From: Candidatus Poribacteria bacterium
GTDB taxonomy: Bacteria; Poribacteria; WGA-4E; WGA-3G
Assembly: GCA_022826805.1 (NCBI GenBank)
Contig: JAJDUH010000018.1
Span: 1-44,492 of the forward strand
Reading direction: 5' to 3'
Length of the DNA stretch: 44,492 nt
Under the pieces are notes generated by a model. That model saw only the letters and a list, made by a program, of their open reading frames with translations. It did no database searches and had not been told where the DNA came from. Positions 33,551-42,000 of the stretch are shown here, piece after piece. The position numbers were made by a program, and so were the translations under genes. Positions within the stretch are counted from its first letter, which is position 1. Each line of letters begins with the position of its first letter.

Positions 33551-34444
33551 TTACAGGTCGGGGAAACGTAGGATTCGTTTTGCATTCCTACCCATAATGT
33601 CTGCTAACTCTGATTCCGTTAAATTCGGCAGGAGTTTTTCGACTACAGTTGTGAGCTCGCCATAGCCGGGATCCTCCAATATCCACGGAAAATCGGTCGC
33701 CCACATCAATCGTTTCGGTCCAAAATCGTTTAGGAGACTCCGATGCCATCCTGCTAAATCTTGATATGGAAATCCTTCCTTGCTGAATGCATATTGACCA
33801 GAGAGATGCACGTTAACATTTTCAAATCGTGCTAACCGATATGTGGTGTGCATCGCGAGATTGTAGCTTGTTACTTGAATCTGTGGACGCCCAAGTTCAT
33901 CCCAACTGAATTTACCCTTGCCTGGAGCCATGCCGAGGTGATTTAGCACGATACGCACCTGTGGAAACGCCTGTATCAGGTATGGAAGGAGATGCGCCTC
34001 AATCGCCTGCGGATAGAGCCAGAGCACACAATCGTGTTCAGCGGCATATTCCCAGATAGGGTAGGTCTCAAACTCGCGGACATCCATTTTCGCAAAAATA
34101 TCACGCGGTCCGCCAAATGTAGAGAGCCGAAACCCAATAATCCCAGTGTCATCTGTCAATTGCGCCATGTATTCAGCAGGATTCGGATGTCCATCTGGAA
34201 TAAGTCCAATCCCTAAGAATCGATTCGGATAATCCTTGAGGCATCGCAGGAGGTAACGGTGCTGTTCTAAACTCGTGCCAGCCATCTGGACGAGGACTGC
34301 CTGATCAATCTGGTTTTTCTCCATCTCACTCAACAGTTTTTCGACAGGTTCTTCGCGATCGGGGGGCCAGACATCACTTGTCTCTCGCGGAAACTCAGGA
34401 GAGGCATTTGTGAATACGTGCAGATGCGCGTCAATTCGTGGCAT
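33551..34444 (-). CDS. Amidohydrolase family 2 metal-dependent hydrolase
   Basis: A 297-residue TIM-barrel hydrolase or decarboxylase-like protein. The metal motif DAHLHVF (H7 and H9), the barrel histidine in VLNHLGM and the late Asp in WATDFPW are the family hallmarks. These enzymes act on lactones, amides or carboxylates; 2-pyrone-4,6-dicarboxylate lactonase and sugar lactonases are relatives. AAGGAGA lies nine bases before the ATG. It begins 18 bases after the preceding PhyH gene ends, so the two likely form one transcription unit and may act on the same compound. Confidence 0.87.
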   Translation of the reverse strand: MPRIDAHLHVFTNASPEFPRETSDVWPPDREEPVEKLLSEMEKNQIDQAVLVQMAGTSLEQHRYLLRCLKDYPNRFLGIGLIPDGHPNPAEYMAQLTDDTGIIGFRLSTFGGPRDIFAKMDVREFETYPIWEYAAEHDCVLWLYPQAIEAHLLPYLIQAFPQVRIVLNHLGMAPGKGKFSWDELGRPQIQVTSYNLAMHTTYRLARFENVNVHLSGQYAFSKEGFPYQDLAGWHRSLLNDFGPKRLMWATDFPWILEDPGYGELTTVVEKLLPNLTESELADIMGRNAKRILRFPDL

Positions 34445-34462
34445 AGAATCACTCTCCTTCGG

Positions 34463-35179
34463 TTAGCCGTCCAAACTAAACAATTTGCGACGCTCCGGTG
34501 TTTGGCAGTAGGATGCAATGGATACAAACTGCTCATACCCAATACGTCCGGGTGTACGCTTCTCATAAATCAGTATGATGGATTTTCGTGGAACATTCGA
34601 AGCGTTGTCCATTGACACATGCCATCCGTAGGAATTGAACATAATCGCGGTTCCTGCTTTACCCGGGAAAGTTTTATGCCCCGGCATACTCTCTTGGCGA
34701 AGCGGACGTGTATAAGGACCTGCATCTGGCTTGTGGCTACGGGGCACAAAAGCGAATTCGCCGCATCCGGGAGCGACATCATTGACATAGATTTGCACTT
34801 TAATGTGGAGCGGATTGCTTTGTGGTACATCAGGATGCCATCCGGTGTAGCTTACGGGCCAGGGTGCTACAGTCCGAACTTGCGGTGCCAATATAATCAG
34901 GTCGTGGTCTGTGAAATCCATCAATGCGCCGTAGTAACTTGGATAATCGACAATATCGATGAAAACCGGATCTTTTTCAAATGGGTTTGGGATATCGTAA
35001 AAAGTTGCGGCAGCCTCACCCGCTTCAACTCTATCCAACCAGTCCGCTTTACACGCATCTGCCCAATAATCAAAGGCGGATTGAAGTCGCTTGAGATCTT
35101 CCCCTTGAATTGCGTCTTCAAAGACAAGATACCCCTCTTCTTCCCACTGTTCTTTTTGTTCTGGCGTCGGTAGAATCAT
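34463..35179 (-). CDS. Phytanoyl-CoA dioxygenase (PhyH) family oxygenase
   Basis: A 238-residue Fe(II)/2-oxoglutarate oxygenase with an intact facial triad: H115-x-D117 in TGWHPDVP and distal H187 in YGWHVS. GCGEFAFVPRSHKPD is the typical beta-strand signature. It would hydroxylate or demethylate an unknown small molecule in the cytosol. It differs from the copy at 7937, which lacks the triad acid. GAGGG precedes the ATG. It is transcribed with the amidohydrolase downstream. Confidence 0.88.
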   Translation of the reverse strand: MILPTPEQKEQWEEEGYLVFEDAIQGEDLKRLQSAFDYWADACKADWLDRVEAGEAAATFYDIPNPFEKDPVFIDIVDYPSYYGALMDFTDHDLIILAPQVRTVAPWPVSYTGWHPDVPQSNPLHIKVQIYVNDVAPGCGEFAFVPRSHKPDAGPYTRPLRQESMPGHKTFPGKAGTAIMFNSYGWHVSMDNASNVPRKSIILIYEKRTPGRIGYEQFVSIASYCQTPERRKLFSLDG

Positions 35180-35291
35180 AACTTTCCCTCTTGAGAGATA
35201 AAGGTGATATGAGCAGGCGACAACGGAAGCCTGCGATTCTTAGAAAACACTATTGTTGGACAGGAAATTTTGTTTATCCGCTTGCGTTAAA

Positions 35292-36335
35292 TTAAAATAC
35301 CTTGCCTCTGCCTGCGATCTGCCAAATCGTTTCAATTTTATCGCCTCGGATGCCTACGAGTTCATTGTGAAGGTTGCTCGTCATTCCTTGGTGCAGTGGA
35401 ATGACAGAGAATTGCTCGCCGACCTTAAATCGGTGTGAACATTCACTAATATCGACATGTCCATGTTCGACCGACATGCCGTAAATCTTGGCATCGGGAT
35501 GTTCAATGATATGTCCGTAAGGCGTTGGTGGGTAACTGGCGAAAGTTTTCATCCCGCCATCAATAATAATCCGCTCCGGTGTTGGCGTGCTGACAACGGT
35601 TGTGATAACACGGAGCACACACCGCTCCGGGTTTAACATATCCGAGTTGCCGACGCGCGTCATACCCTCGTAGACGTAGGAACCACTACGCGTTTCCGTG
35701 CAGCCGAGTTCTTTTGATGCTGCCTCCGAACCTGTTCCACCGCCACTAATGATATTCACGGGGATTCCGTCGCTTGTTAGGAGGTCGAGCGTCTCTGCGA
35801 TAAAGGGTTTCGCTCGGATGTTGCTCGGATACGTCATCACGCCTTGGAATTTGATACCTGGCATTTTCATAATCTGCTGCGCGAGGTGTTGCGCTTCCTG
35901 CGGTGACTGTACGCCACAGCGTCCGCTTCCGGTATCGAGTTCCACAATAACAGGCACAACGCAGCCGTCAGCAATTGATTGCTGAGAGATACCCATTGCG
36001 GTCTCCACAGAATCGAGTGCAACGGTAATTTGTGCCCGTTGAACGAGTGTAGTTAACCGTTTTAGTTTGGGTTTGCCGACGATATTATAGGGGATCAGAA
36101 TGTTGTCAATTCCGGCATCCACCATCACCTCTGCTTCGCCTAACTTCTGACAGGTGATGCCTTGCGAACCCGCAGCGATTTGCATTTTGGCGATCTCTGG
36201 GACCTTGTGCGTTTTAGAGTGAACGCGGAGTGGAATTCCGAGTTGGCGGCAGCGCGCTGCCATACCGTCAATGTTCCGTTCAAGCACATCCATATCTGCG
36301 ACGAGCGTAGGAGTATCCAAGTCAGCAATGTTCAT
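35292..36335 (-). CDS. D-threonine aldolase / D-serine dehydratase-fold PLP enzyme
   Basis: A 347-residue fold-type III PLP enzyme. The N-terminal alanine racemase-like barrel shows DTPTLVADMDVLERNI and the PLP lysine K41 in VHSKTHK. The C-terminal domain should hold a metal site with His and, two residues on, Cys or Asp; here it reads PLHQG (H315, G317), so one ligand is absent, although EHGHVD and a nearby His could substitute. It may cleave D-threonine or other 3-hydroxy-D-amino acids, or dehydrate D-serine. GAGG precedes the ATG. Confidence 0.82.
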   Translation of the reverse strand: MNIADLDTPTLVADMDVLERNIDGMAARCRQLGIPLRVHSKTHKVPEIAKMQIAAGSQGITCQKLGEAEVMVDAGIDNILIPYNIVGKPKLKRLTTLVQRAQITVALDSVETAMGISQQSIADGCVVPVIVELDTGSGRCGVQSPQEAQHLAQQIMKMPGIKFQGVMTYPSNIRAKPFIAETLDLLTSDGIPVNIISGGGTGSEAASKELGCTETRSGSYVYEGMTRVGNSDMLNPERCVLRVITTVVSTPTPERIIIDGGMKTFASYPPTPYGHIIEHPDAKIYGMSVEHGHVDISECSHRFKVGEQFSVIPLHQGMTSNLHNELVGIRGDKIETIWQIAGRGKVF

Positions 36336-36642
36336 CGTTTTCCTCGGTAACGTAGGGTTGCAAGCAACACCTTATAGTAAACAGATTACTGTGCTTAATT
36401 TACCTGTTATTCGTTTTTGTGTCAAGTGGGATTGGTTATTAGTGGTCAGCAAGTGTTGTTTGTAAAGTTATCCATATAGGTACGGCGGAAGAAGAAAAAG
36501 ATGGAAGGAGTCGGGATTGGGCAATCTGTCCTACAAGGGATTTAGCCTTGAACTTTTCTGAAGAATGGATATAATAAGTATACTTAGCAAGTGCACAAAG
36601 GACTTGAAGTTGAGCGAATTTTCTCTAAGGAGAATTTAACTA
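36336..36642. other. Intergenic region upstream of ubiX
   Basis: 307 bases without a gene. It contains a partial match to the dispersed repeat (GGTTATTAGTGGTCAG, near 36433) and a sigma70-type promoter at 36548-36575. A purine-rich stretch (36485-36520) is otherwise featureless. Confidence 0.6.
36548..36575 (+). promoter_or_regulatory. Sigma70 promoter for ubiX
   Basis: TTGAAC (36548-36553), a 16-base spacer and a perfect TATAAT (36570-36575), giving a leader of about 60 bases to the TTG start at 36643. Confidence 0.65.
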
Positions 36643-37233
36643 TTGAAAAGATTGATCGTAGGGATAACGGGGGCAAGCGCGGGGATATATGGTGTCCGAC
36701 TGCTCGAAGTCCTGACCCAGCATGAGGATATAGAGGTACACCTGACGATTTCTTCATCGGGTGCCCGCGCCCTGTCAGAAGAACTCCAGATTGAGATAGA
36801 CCTCGATAATTTCGAGTTGGAATCGCTTATCGGTGTCCCTTCGCCGAGAGTTATCTACCATCACGAATCGGATATCGGGGCATCTATTGCGAGTGGTTCT
36901 TTCCGTACGGAAGGGATGATTGTGGTGCCGTGTAGTATGGGAAGCATTGCCTCTATCGCAACAGGTATATCAAGGAATCTTATTCAGCGCGCTGCTGATG
37001 TGTGTATCAAAGAAAATCGTAAACTCGTCCTTGTGCCGCGCGAGACCCCGCTGAGTTCTATTCATTTAGAAAATATGCTCAAGTTATCGCGGATGGGCGT
37101 ATGTATTTTACCAGCGATGCCGGGGTTATACCACTTTCCAAAATCGGTGGATGATATGTTTAATTTCGTAGTGACAAAAATCTTAGATCAGTTTGGAATA
37201 GACGCAAAACTCATCCAACGGTGGAAAGAGTAA
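36643..37233 (+). CDS. ubiX: Flavin prenyltransferase UbiX
   Basis: A 196-residue UbiX/Pad1 homologue that joins dimethylallyl phosphate to FMN to make prenylated FMN, the cofactor of UbiD decarboxylases. The N-terminal IVGITGASAGIYGVRLLE flavin-binding start, PCSMGSIASIATGISRNLI, RKLVLVPRETPLS and the C-terminal MPGLYHFPKSVDDMFNFV match the family, and the length is typical. The start is TTG, nine bases after AAGGAG. No ubiD is present in the window, so its client enzyme must lie elsewhere. Confidence 0.95.
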   Translation: MKRLIVGITGASAGIYGVRLLEVLTQHEDIEVHLTISSSGARALSEELQIEIDLDNFELESLIGVPSPRVIYHHESDIGASIASGSFRTEGMIVVPCSMGSIASIATGISRNLIQRAADVCIKENRKLVLVPRETPLSSIHLENMLKLSRMGVCILPAMPGLYHFPKSVDDMFNFVVTKILDQFGIDAKLIQRWKE

Positions 37234-37293
37234 TGGATTGTCCAGTCTGAAATTGGGGGTTCGTTTGCAGAGTTTCAACAAGCCCCCCGAATG

Positions 37294-37327
37294 TGTTGGG
37301 TTGCGCTTATGCTCTATTCAACCTACG
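37294..37327 (-). repeat. Dispersed palindromic repeat, copy 2
   Basis: TGTTGGGTT (37294-37302) to CAACCTACG (37319-37327) is the inverted counterpart of 2078-2110, with a diverged centre. It lies between two convergent genes (ubiX and the ACP-like membrane protein) and may serve as a bidirectional terminator. Confidence 0.5.
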
Positions 37328-37336
37328 ATACTATGT

Positions 37337-37924
37337 TTACGGTGGTATCCACCTTTTCGCTTCAGCCGATTTGACTAAATCGCGTAAGTAAAGTGGCACA
37401 GAAGAATCAGTATCTTTTAGTTCTTTCCTCCCAAACACCAAGTCGTAGAAGAAAACATATATGAAAAACGGGTTAGGTCCACCCTCTGTACCGAAATATT
37501 TCGAGGGTTCAATCTGGCTCATATTTTGGATCTCGAACTCTTCACAAAATGCCTCAAGCAGTTCATACCCATCGTCTCCGGCTACCCCTAAGTCGTCCGC
37601 CAAGTGCGTTTCTGGCGTGAGTTTTTCCTCCGATACAAAACCTGTCTGTTCTATCACCAAAGTTTTGACGCGAGCGTAAAGTTCAGGATTCATTTCTTCT
37701 TGAGGCTGTTCCTCTTTCAGGAGACTACTACAGCGTGGACACCTGAGAGTTTCTTCTCCTATCCTTTTTGCACAGTTGGAACATTTCGGTGCCAAGAAAA
37801 GATGATAGAAAAGCGAGCAGAGAAATATGCTCACATACAAAACAGTAGAAGCAGCGAAAGAGATGAAGAAGAATAGAAGCACCCCATAAAAAACATTAAC
37901 AATAACAGAGATAACAGATTCCAT
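37337..37924 (-). CDS. Membrane protein with zinc ribbon and acyl-carrier-like (DUF1493-type) domain
   Basis: 195 residues in three parts: a membrane segment (about 5-45), a zinc ribbon with C48/C51 and C62/C65, and a helical domain (about 78-150) whose LTPETHLADDLGVAGDDGYE resembles acyl carrier proteins and DUF1493. The Asp-Ser-Leu phosphopantetheine site is absent (GDDGYE), so it cannot carry an acyl arm in the usual way. The domain may dock a partner. I place the start at ATG 37924, with GGAG six bases upstream; a longer frame from 37972 has no such site. Function unknown. Confidence 0.7.
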   Translation of the reverse strand: MESVISVIVNVFYGVLLFFFISFAASTVLYVSIFLCSLFYHLFLAPKCSNCAKRIGEETLRCPRCSSLLKEEQPQEEMNPELYARVKTLVIEQTGFVSEEKLTPETHLADDLGVAGDDGYELLEAFCEEFEIQNMSQIEPSKYFGTEGGPNPFFIYVFFYDLVFGRKELKDTDSSVPLYLRDLVKSAEAKRWIPP

Positions 37925-38018
37925 TTGCGTCTCCGAGTTCCAGATACGCCTTACCAAGGGTGCATGAGCCATCCCACATTAGGCGATCGCGGGGTCCATG
38001 CTGGAACCTCTGCAAAGT

Positions 38019-38843
38019 TTACCTTCGGGTTTTGATTTCGCCCCATGTGGTAGCCAGCCTACCTTGAGGTGAAACAGACATTGCCTCAAGGAACTTAGCA
38101 AGACCATCCTCATAAAGCCCCTTGATTTCATAGGTAGAGAACCCAGTTTCAAAGAACCCAACTTCGTCAATCAGGGTCTTACGCGTACTATCTGGAGACG
38201 ATATGAAAAACAAAACTTCATCTCCAAAATAACCCGGAAAGACAGTCGCCTCGTGTTTTAGCACAGCTTCTCCGTCAATAAAAAGCGTATAAGTGTTCGC
38301 AAACAGCGTATAAGCAATGTGATGCCACTTATTATTAGAAATGTTCTCATCTTGCGTTGTCAGAACCGCAGATGTGTCGGTAGGATAGGTCCCATGTGTG
38401 CCTTTGATGTTTCCAGTCGGGGTAACACCAAGGTCTATTTCGCTAACAACATTCTCACGATCTGCTGCGTAGATCCCAATCATAGAAAACACAAGTCCCC
38501 CATTTTGTTGTGGGCGTTTTATCCACGCGACAATCGAGAATCCTACAGATGCTAAGTGTGGGAAATTCCGAGTTCCTGCGGCGAACGCATCATCACCTAC
38601 TAATGAAAGGCACTTTCCTGATTTACCACCTCCCACAAGAGAGGCTCCATCAAAAAGGAAACCGGGGAGATCTTGAGGACCACTGTCCTCAGTATACAAC
38701 AAACCTCCATCAGTGTTTTTCGTAGATTCAAAATGATAGACGGCTATCACATGGTTGAATAGAGTATCGGTGTCTAAGCCAGCATGTAGGATGTTGGCAA
38801 GGCTAAGGGTCAATAGAATGGTCAAAACTGTTAGAGTTTTCAC
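38019..38843 (-). CDS. Secreted LamG (concanavalin-like) domain protein
   Basis: A 274-residue exported protein. A signal peptide (about 1-21, ending LHA) is followed by one laminin-G/concanavalin-like jelly roll (AVYHFEST, GFSIVAWIKRP, NNKWHHIAYTLFANTYTLFI, LIDEVGFFETG) and a short basic tail. The domain binds carbohydrate or protein ligands and no catalytic residues are seen. The start is GTG 38843, seven bases after GGAGG. It lies downstream of the cytochrome/LRR protein and could share its transcript. Confidence 0.85.
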   Translation of the reverse strand: MKTLTVLTILLTLSLANILHAGLDTDTLFNHVIAVYHFESTKNTDGGLLYTEDSGPQDLPGFLFDGASLVGGGKSGKCLSLVGDDAFAAGTRNFPHLASVGFSIVAWIKRPQQNGGLVFSMIGIYAADRENVVSEIDLGVTPTGNIKGTHGTYPTDTSAVLTTQDENISNNKWHHIAYTLFANTYTLFIDGEAVLKHEATVFPGYFGDEVLFFISSPDSTRKTLIDEVGFFETGFSTYEIKGLYEDGLAKFLEAMSVSPQGRLATTWGEIKTRR

Positions 38844-38939
38844 TTAAAAACCTCCACTGATGGTTTTTATATTTTGCGCGTGAACTCACTTTTTCATTTA
38901 CGTTTTTTGTGTTCAAAACTACTTATTGAGATCCATTTT

Positions 38940-39041
38940 TTATCTCCAAGCACACCAGGCTTGCTCAAAGTATCCAAAGGGCGGGGGAGACGGTTCAGAT
39001 TCAAGTAGCCAATACTCGCCGCGTGTAAATCGTGGTTCCAT
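38940..39041 (-). CDS. Candidate 33-residue aromatic-rich micro-ORF
   Basis: An ATG at 39041 is preceded by AAGGA eight bases upstream and opens a 33-codon frame ending in TAA at 38940. The product starts MEPRFTRGEYWLLESEP and ends PPPFGYFEQAWCAWR; it has four Trp, one Cys and a Pro-Pro-Pro core. It begins 19 bases after the large cytochrome/LRR gene. There is no homology that I know. Coding status is uncertain because the frame is short. Confidence 0.35.
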   Translation of the reverse strand: MEPRFTRGEYWLLESEPSPPPFGYFEQAWCAWR

Positions 39042-39060
39042 GTTGTAATTCCTTTCTTAT

Positions 39061-42000
39061 CTACTTCTGAACCAGCATCTTTCGGGTCGCGGTGAAGTCC
39101 CCTGCCGTTAAGGTATAAAAATAGATACCACTGGCAACAAATTCACCCACATCATTTTTGCCATCCCAATACGCTGCCCGACTTCGGCTCTGATAGATAC
39201 CAGCAGGCGTTTGGCCCAATACCAACTTGCGAACCAATGCGCCATTGACAGCATAGATTCGCAAGGTAACTTCCGCAGGTTCGGCGAGTTGATAGGGTAT
39301 CCATGTTTCTGGGTTGAACGGGTTCGGATAATTGGGAAACAGGGCTGTCTCTTCAGGTATCAACAATGCTAAGAGGCGTTGAAGGTTCGCAATACCCTGT
39401 CGGAAGGCAACAGAACCATCATTTTTAAGCTGCGCACGTTTTATCCATGCCTGTATCATTGCCGGATCCAATTCCGTCACATTGTCTATTGTGATAATAG
39501 CAGGCGCAGCGGCCCCTGTTGATTCGCCAAGATGTTGTGCTACAACGATAAGGTCTAAGATATTAATAACACCATCAACGTTTATGTCAACTTCGGAGTT
39601 AGCAGTTGCGGTTTCACCTAACCGTTGTGCTACCAGAATCAGATCAAGAACACTCACCTGCCCATCCGCATTCACATCCCACTTTGGTTTGGATTCTACA
39701 GTGATGGTAAGCGGATGCATGCCAGCAGGAATTGCTTCACCTGTGATAGAACCGAGTTGAAAGTTATGCAGTGCTATTTGGCTGTTTCCATCTACTCTCG
39801 CAGAGAATTTTACCGATAATAGCGTTCCAGTACCGGTGACACCGTTTTTGGAGATCAGTGCTGTACTTAAACCTGCAATTTTACCCTCAGTATTATCAAC
39901 CGTGCCTTTCTGAAAGAAAGTCGTTCTACCCCCTCTTTTCAGAAAACCCCCTTCGTTCACATCAACCACTTCAAGGGCATCCGGATCAAATGTGAGATCA
40001 AACTGCCATCCTGCTAAATTTGTAACTTTTTCTGCATTGACTTGGAGTGTGAACGTATCGCCGACGCGAACATTTGTAGTATCTGTCGAAAAAGCGAAGC
40101 CGGTTCCTGGAGATACCACGGTATATTCCGCGTCAGGGGCAAATCCAAAGAAGCCAGAGAATTCCCATTGGCGGAGAGCGTAAATCCCAACTAACAAGAC
40201 ATTAGTCCCCTGTCTCAGTGTGATAGGAAAGAAATTTTGATAATCATGTGCCCACACATGTGGAGTTTTTTTGTGAATGAACTCACCATTGAGCCAGACT
40301 TTGTGCTCCCCATCACTCCCAACAAACATTGTTGTCTTTTGTTCGCGCGGTGAATACAAGATGAGGGAACCATAAATCATATTCTCCTCATGATTTTGCT
40401 CCATACCAATGGTACTTAACATCATATGGATGTTCCCTCCCTCCACAATCACAGGAGAGATTTTATGTGATGTCCACACATTTTCTCCGACAGGACTCCC
40501 CTCTGTCGCACCGCTTGTTGCGATCTCCAATTCAGTCACAGCACTTTCACTCGCCTGTGAAAGCAAATCTACCTCATCCCAAAAACCACCTCCCGGTACC
40601 AACACCCATAACCAGGGTCCCTCTATTTTAGGGCCTCCCTGAGGAAAAACTGGGTTGCCGAACCAAGAAAGCTCTATATTTCCACGTATCCCATCTAAAG
40701 GCGACAAGTCCGATATATTATTGCGCTGAAGTTGCAGCTCTTCCAAGTTGTGCAAACCTGCGAGGGAGGATACGTCCGATATCTGGTTGGTACCCAGATC
40801 TGCGTATTTAAGTTTTTTCAAAGAAGCCAAAGACGAAATGTCTGATATACGACGGTTGGCTTCTAATGTGAGCCTTTCCAAATTAATCAATCCTGCCAGG
40901 GGTGAGAGGTCCGATACGCCACTAGCAGCAATGGTTAAGTGTACCAAACTTGTTAAGCCTTTTAAAGGGGAGAGATCCAGTTCCTTAGAGCCATAAGTCT
41001 CCAATCTTTTCAAATTTGTTAGTCCTACCAGTGGTGATAAATCAGATACTGGGCTGTTTTTAAATTCCAACCATCTGAGTTTTGTTAATCCAGCCAGTGG
41101 CGAGAGGTCTGAGATAGAAGTTTTCCAAAATCCTACTCCCTCCAAGTCAATTAAACCTGCGAGGGGGGATAGATCTGATAGAGATTCACCAGAAATTTCT
41201 ACCTCCTTCAATCTTAATAATCCCGATAGAGGAGATAAATCAGAGAGCGGATTTCCGCGAAGTCTCAAATCTTCGAGATTTGTGGCAAAGTGAAGTCCCT
41301 CCAAATTCTGAATGTCCATTCCCCTCGCCTCAATGTGCGTCAACGTTGCCATCTCCTCCACTGTGATCGCGGCACCGGGTGCTTTACCAAGTGCTTCTGC
41401 GATTGCAGCGCGAAGGTTTACGTCAGGAATATGTACAGAAGCACCGGGGATGCGCTCTGCCTGAGGCGTAATTGGTTTATCTACAGTGCTGTCTGGAGAA
41501 CCCAGTGCAACAACCACCTCACCAAATTTTGATGTCCACGCGTCTCTTTTCACAGTGCCGTTTTCTAACACCAGTAAACCTATATTTTGTAGGCTTGTAT
41601 TCTTACGTATCCTTTCAAGGAACGTTTCGGTCTCTAAACCGACAGCGGCCGCGGCACGTGCAATGTCAAGAGGGGCACGAAATGCTTCATGGAAGCGTTG
41701 CACGGGTTCAATACCACCAAACACACCGCCTGCTGCTCCTAATGCCTCCTTGTAACGCTGTGTATCCTTCAACACGAGTTCGTCCATCACAGATTTCTCT
41801 GTGTAGAGCCGCAACGCACGCCCTTTGTCGAAGGGCGGATTCGGGTTCTTCTCAACAACAGCACGCACACCATCTTCAAACTCCTTCATACCCTTGGTGT
41901 GGCACCCGATGCAGGAGAGTCCGTTATGTACAGTTGGATCGCTCGCAGCGGGGTTTGAAACGATACTGATCGGTGCTGAATCCAGTCGGTTACCTCCAGC

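Noticed and set aside
34619..35173. A 184-codon plus-strand open frame.
   Set aside because: It is antisense to the well-supported PhyH gene at 34463-35179, and its product looks like a shadow with no recognisable domain.
40500..41300. The regular spacing in the leucine-rich region as a CRISPR-like or DNA-level repeat.
   Set aside because: The period of about 66 bases is due to 22-residue leucine-rich repeats in an open frame, with diverged nucleotide sequence and no spacer structure.
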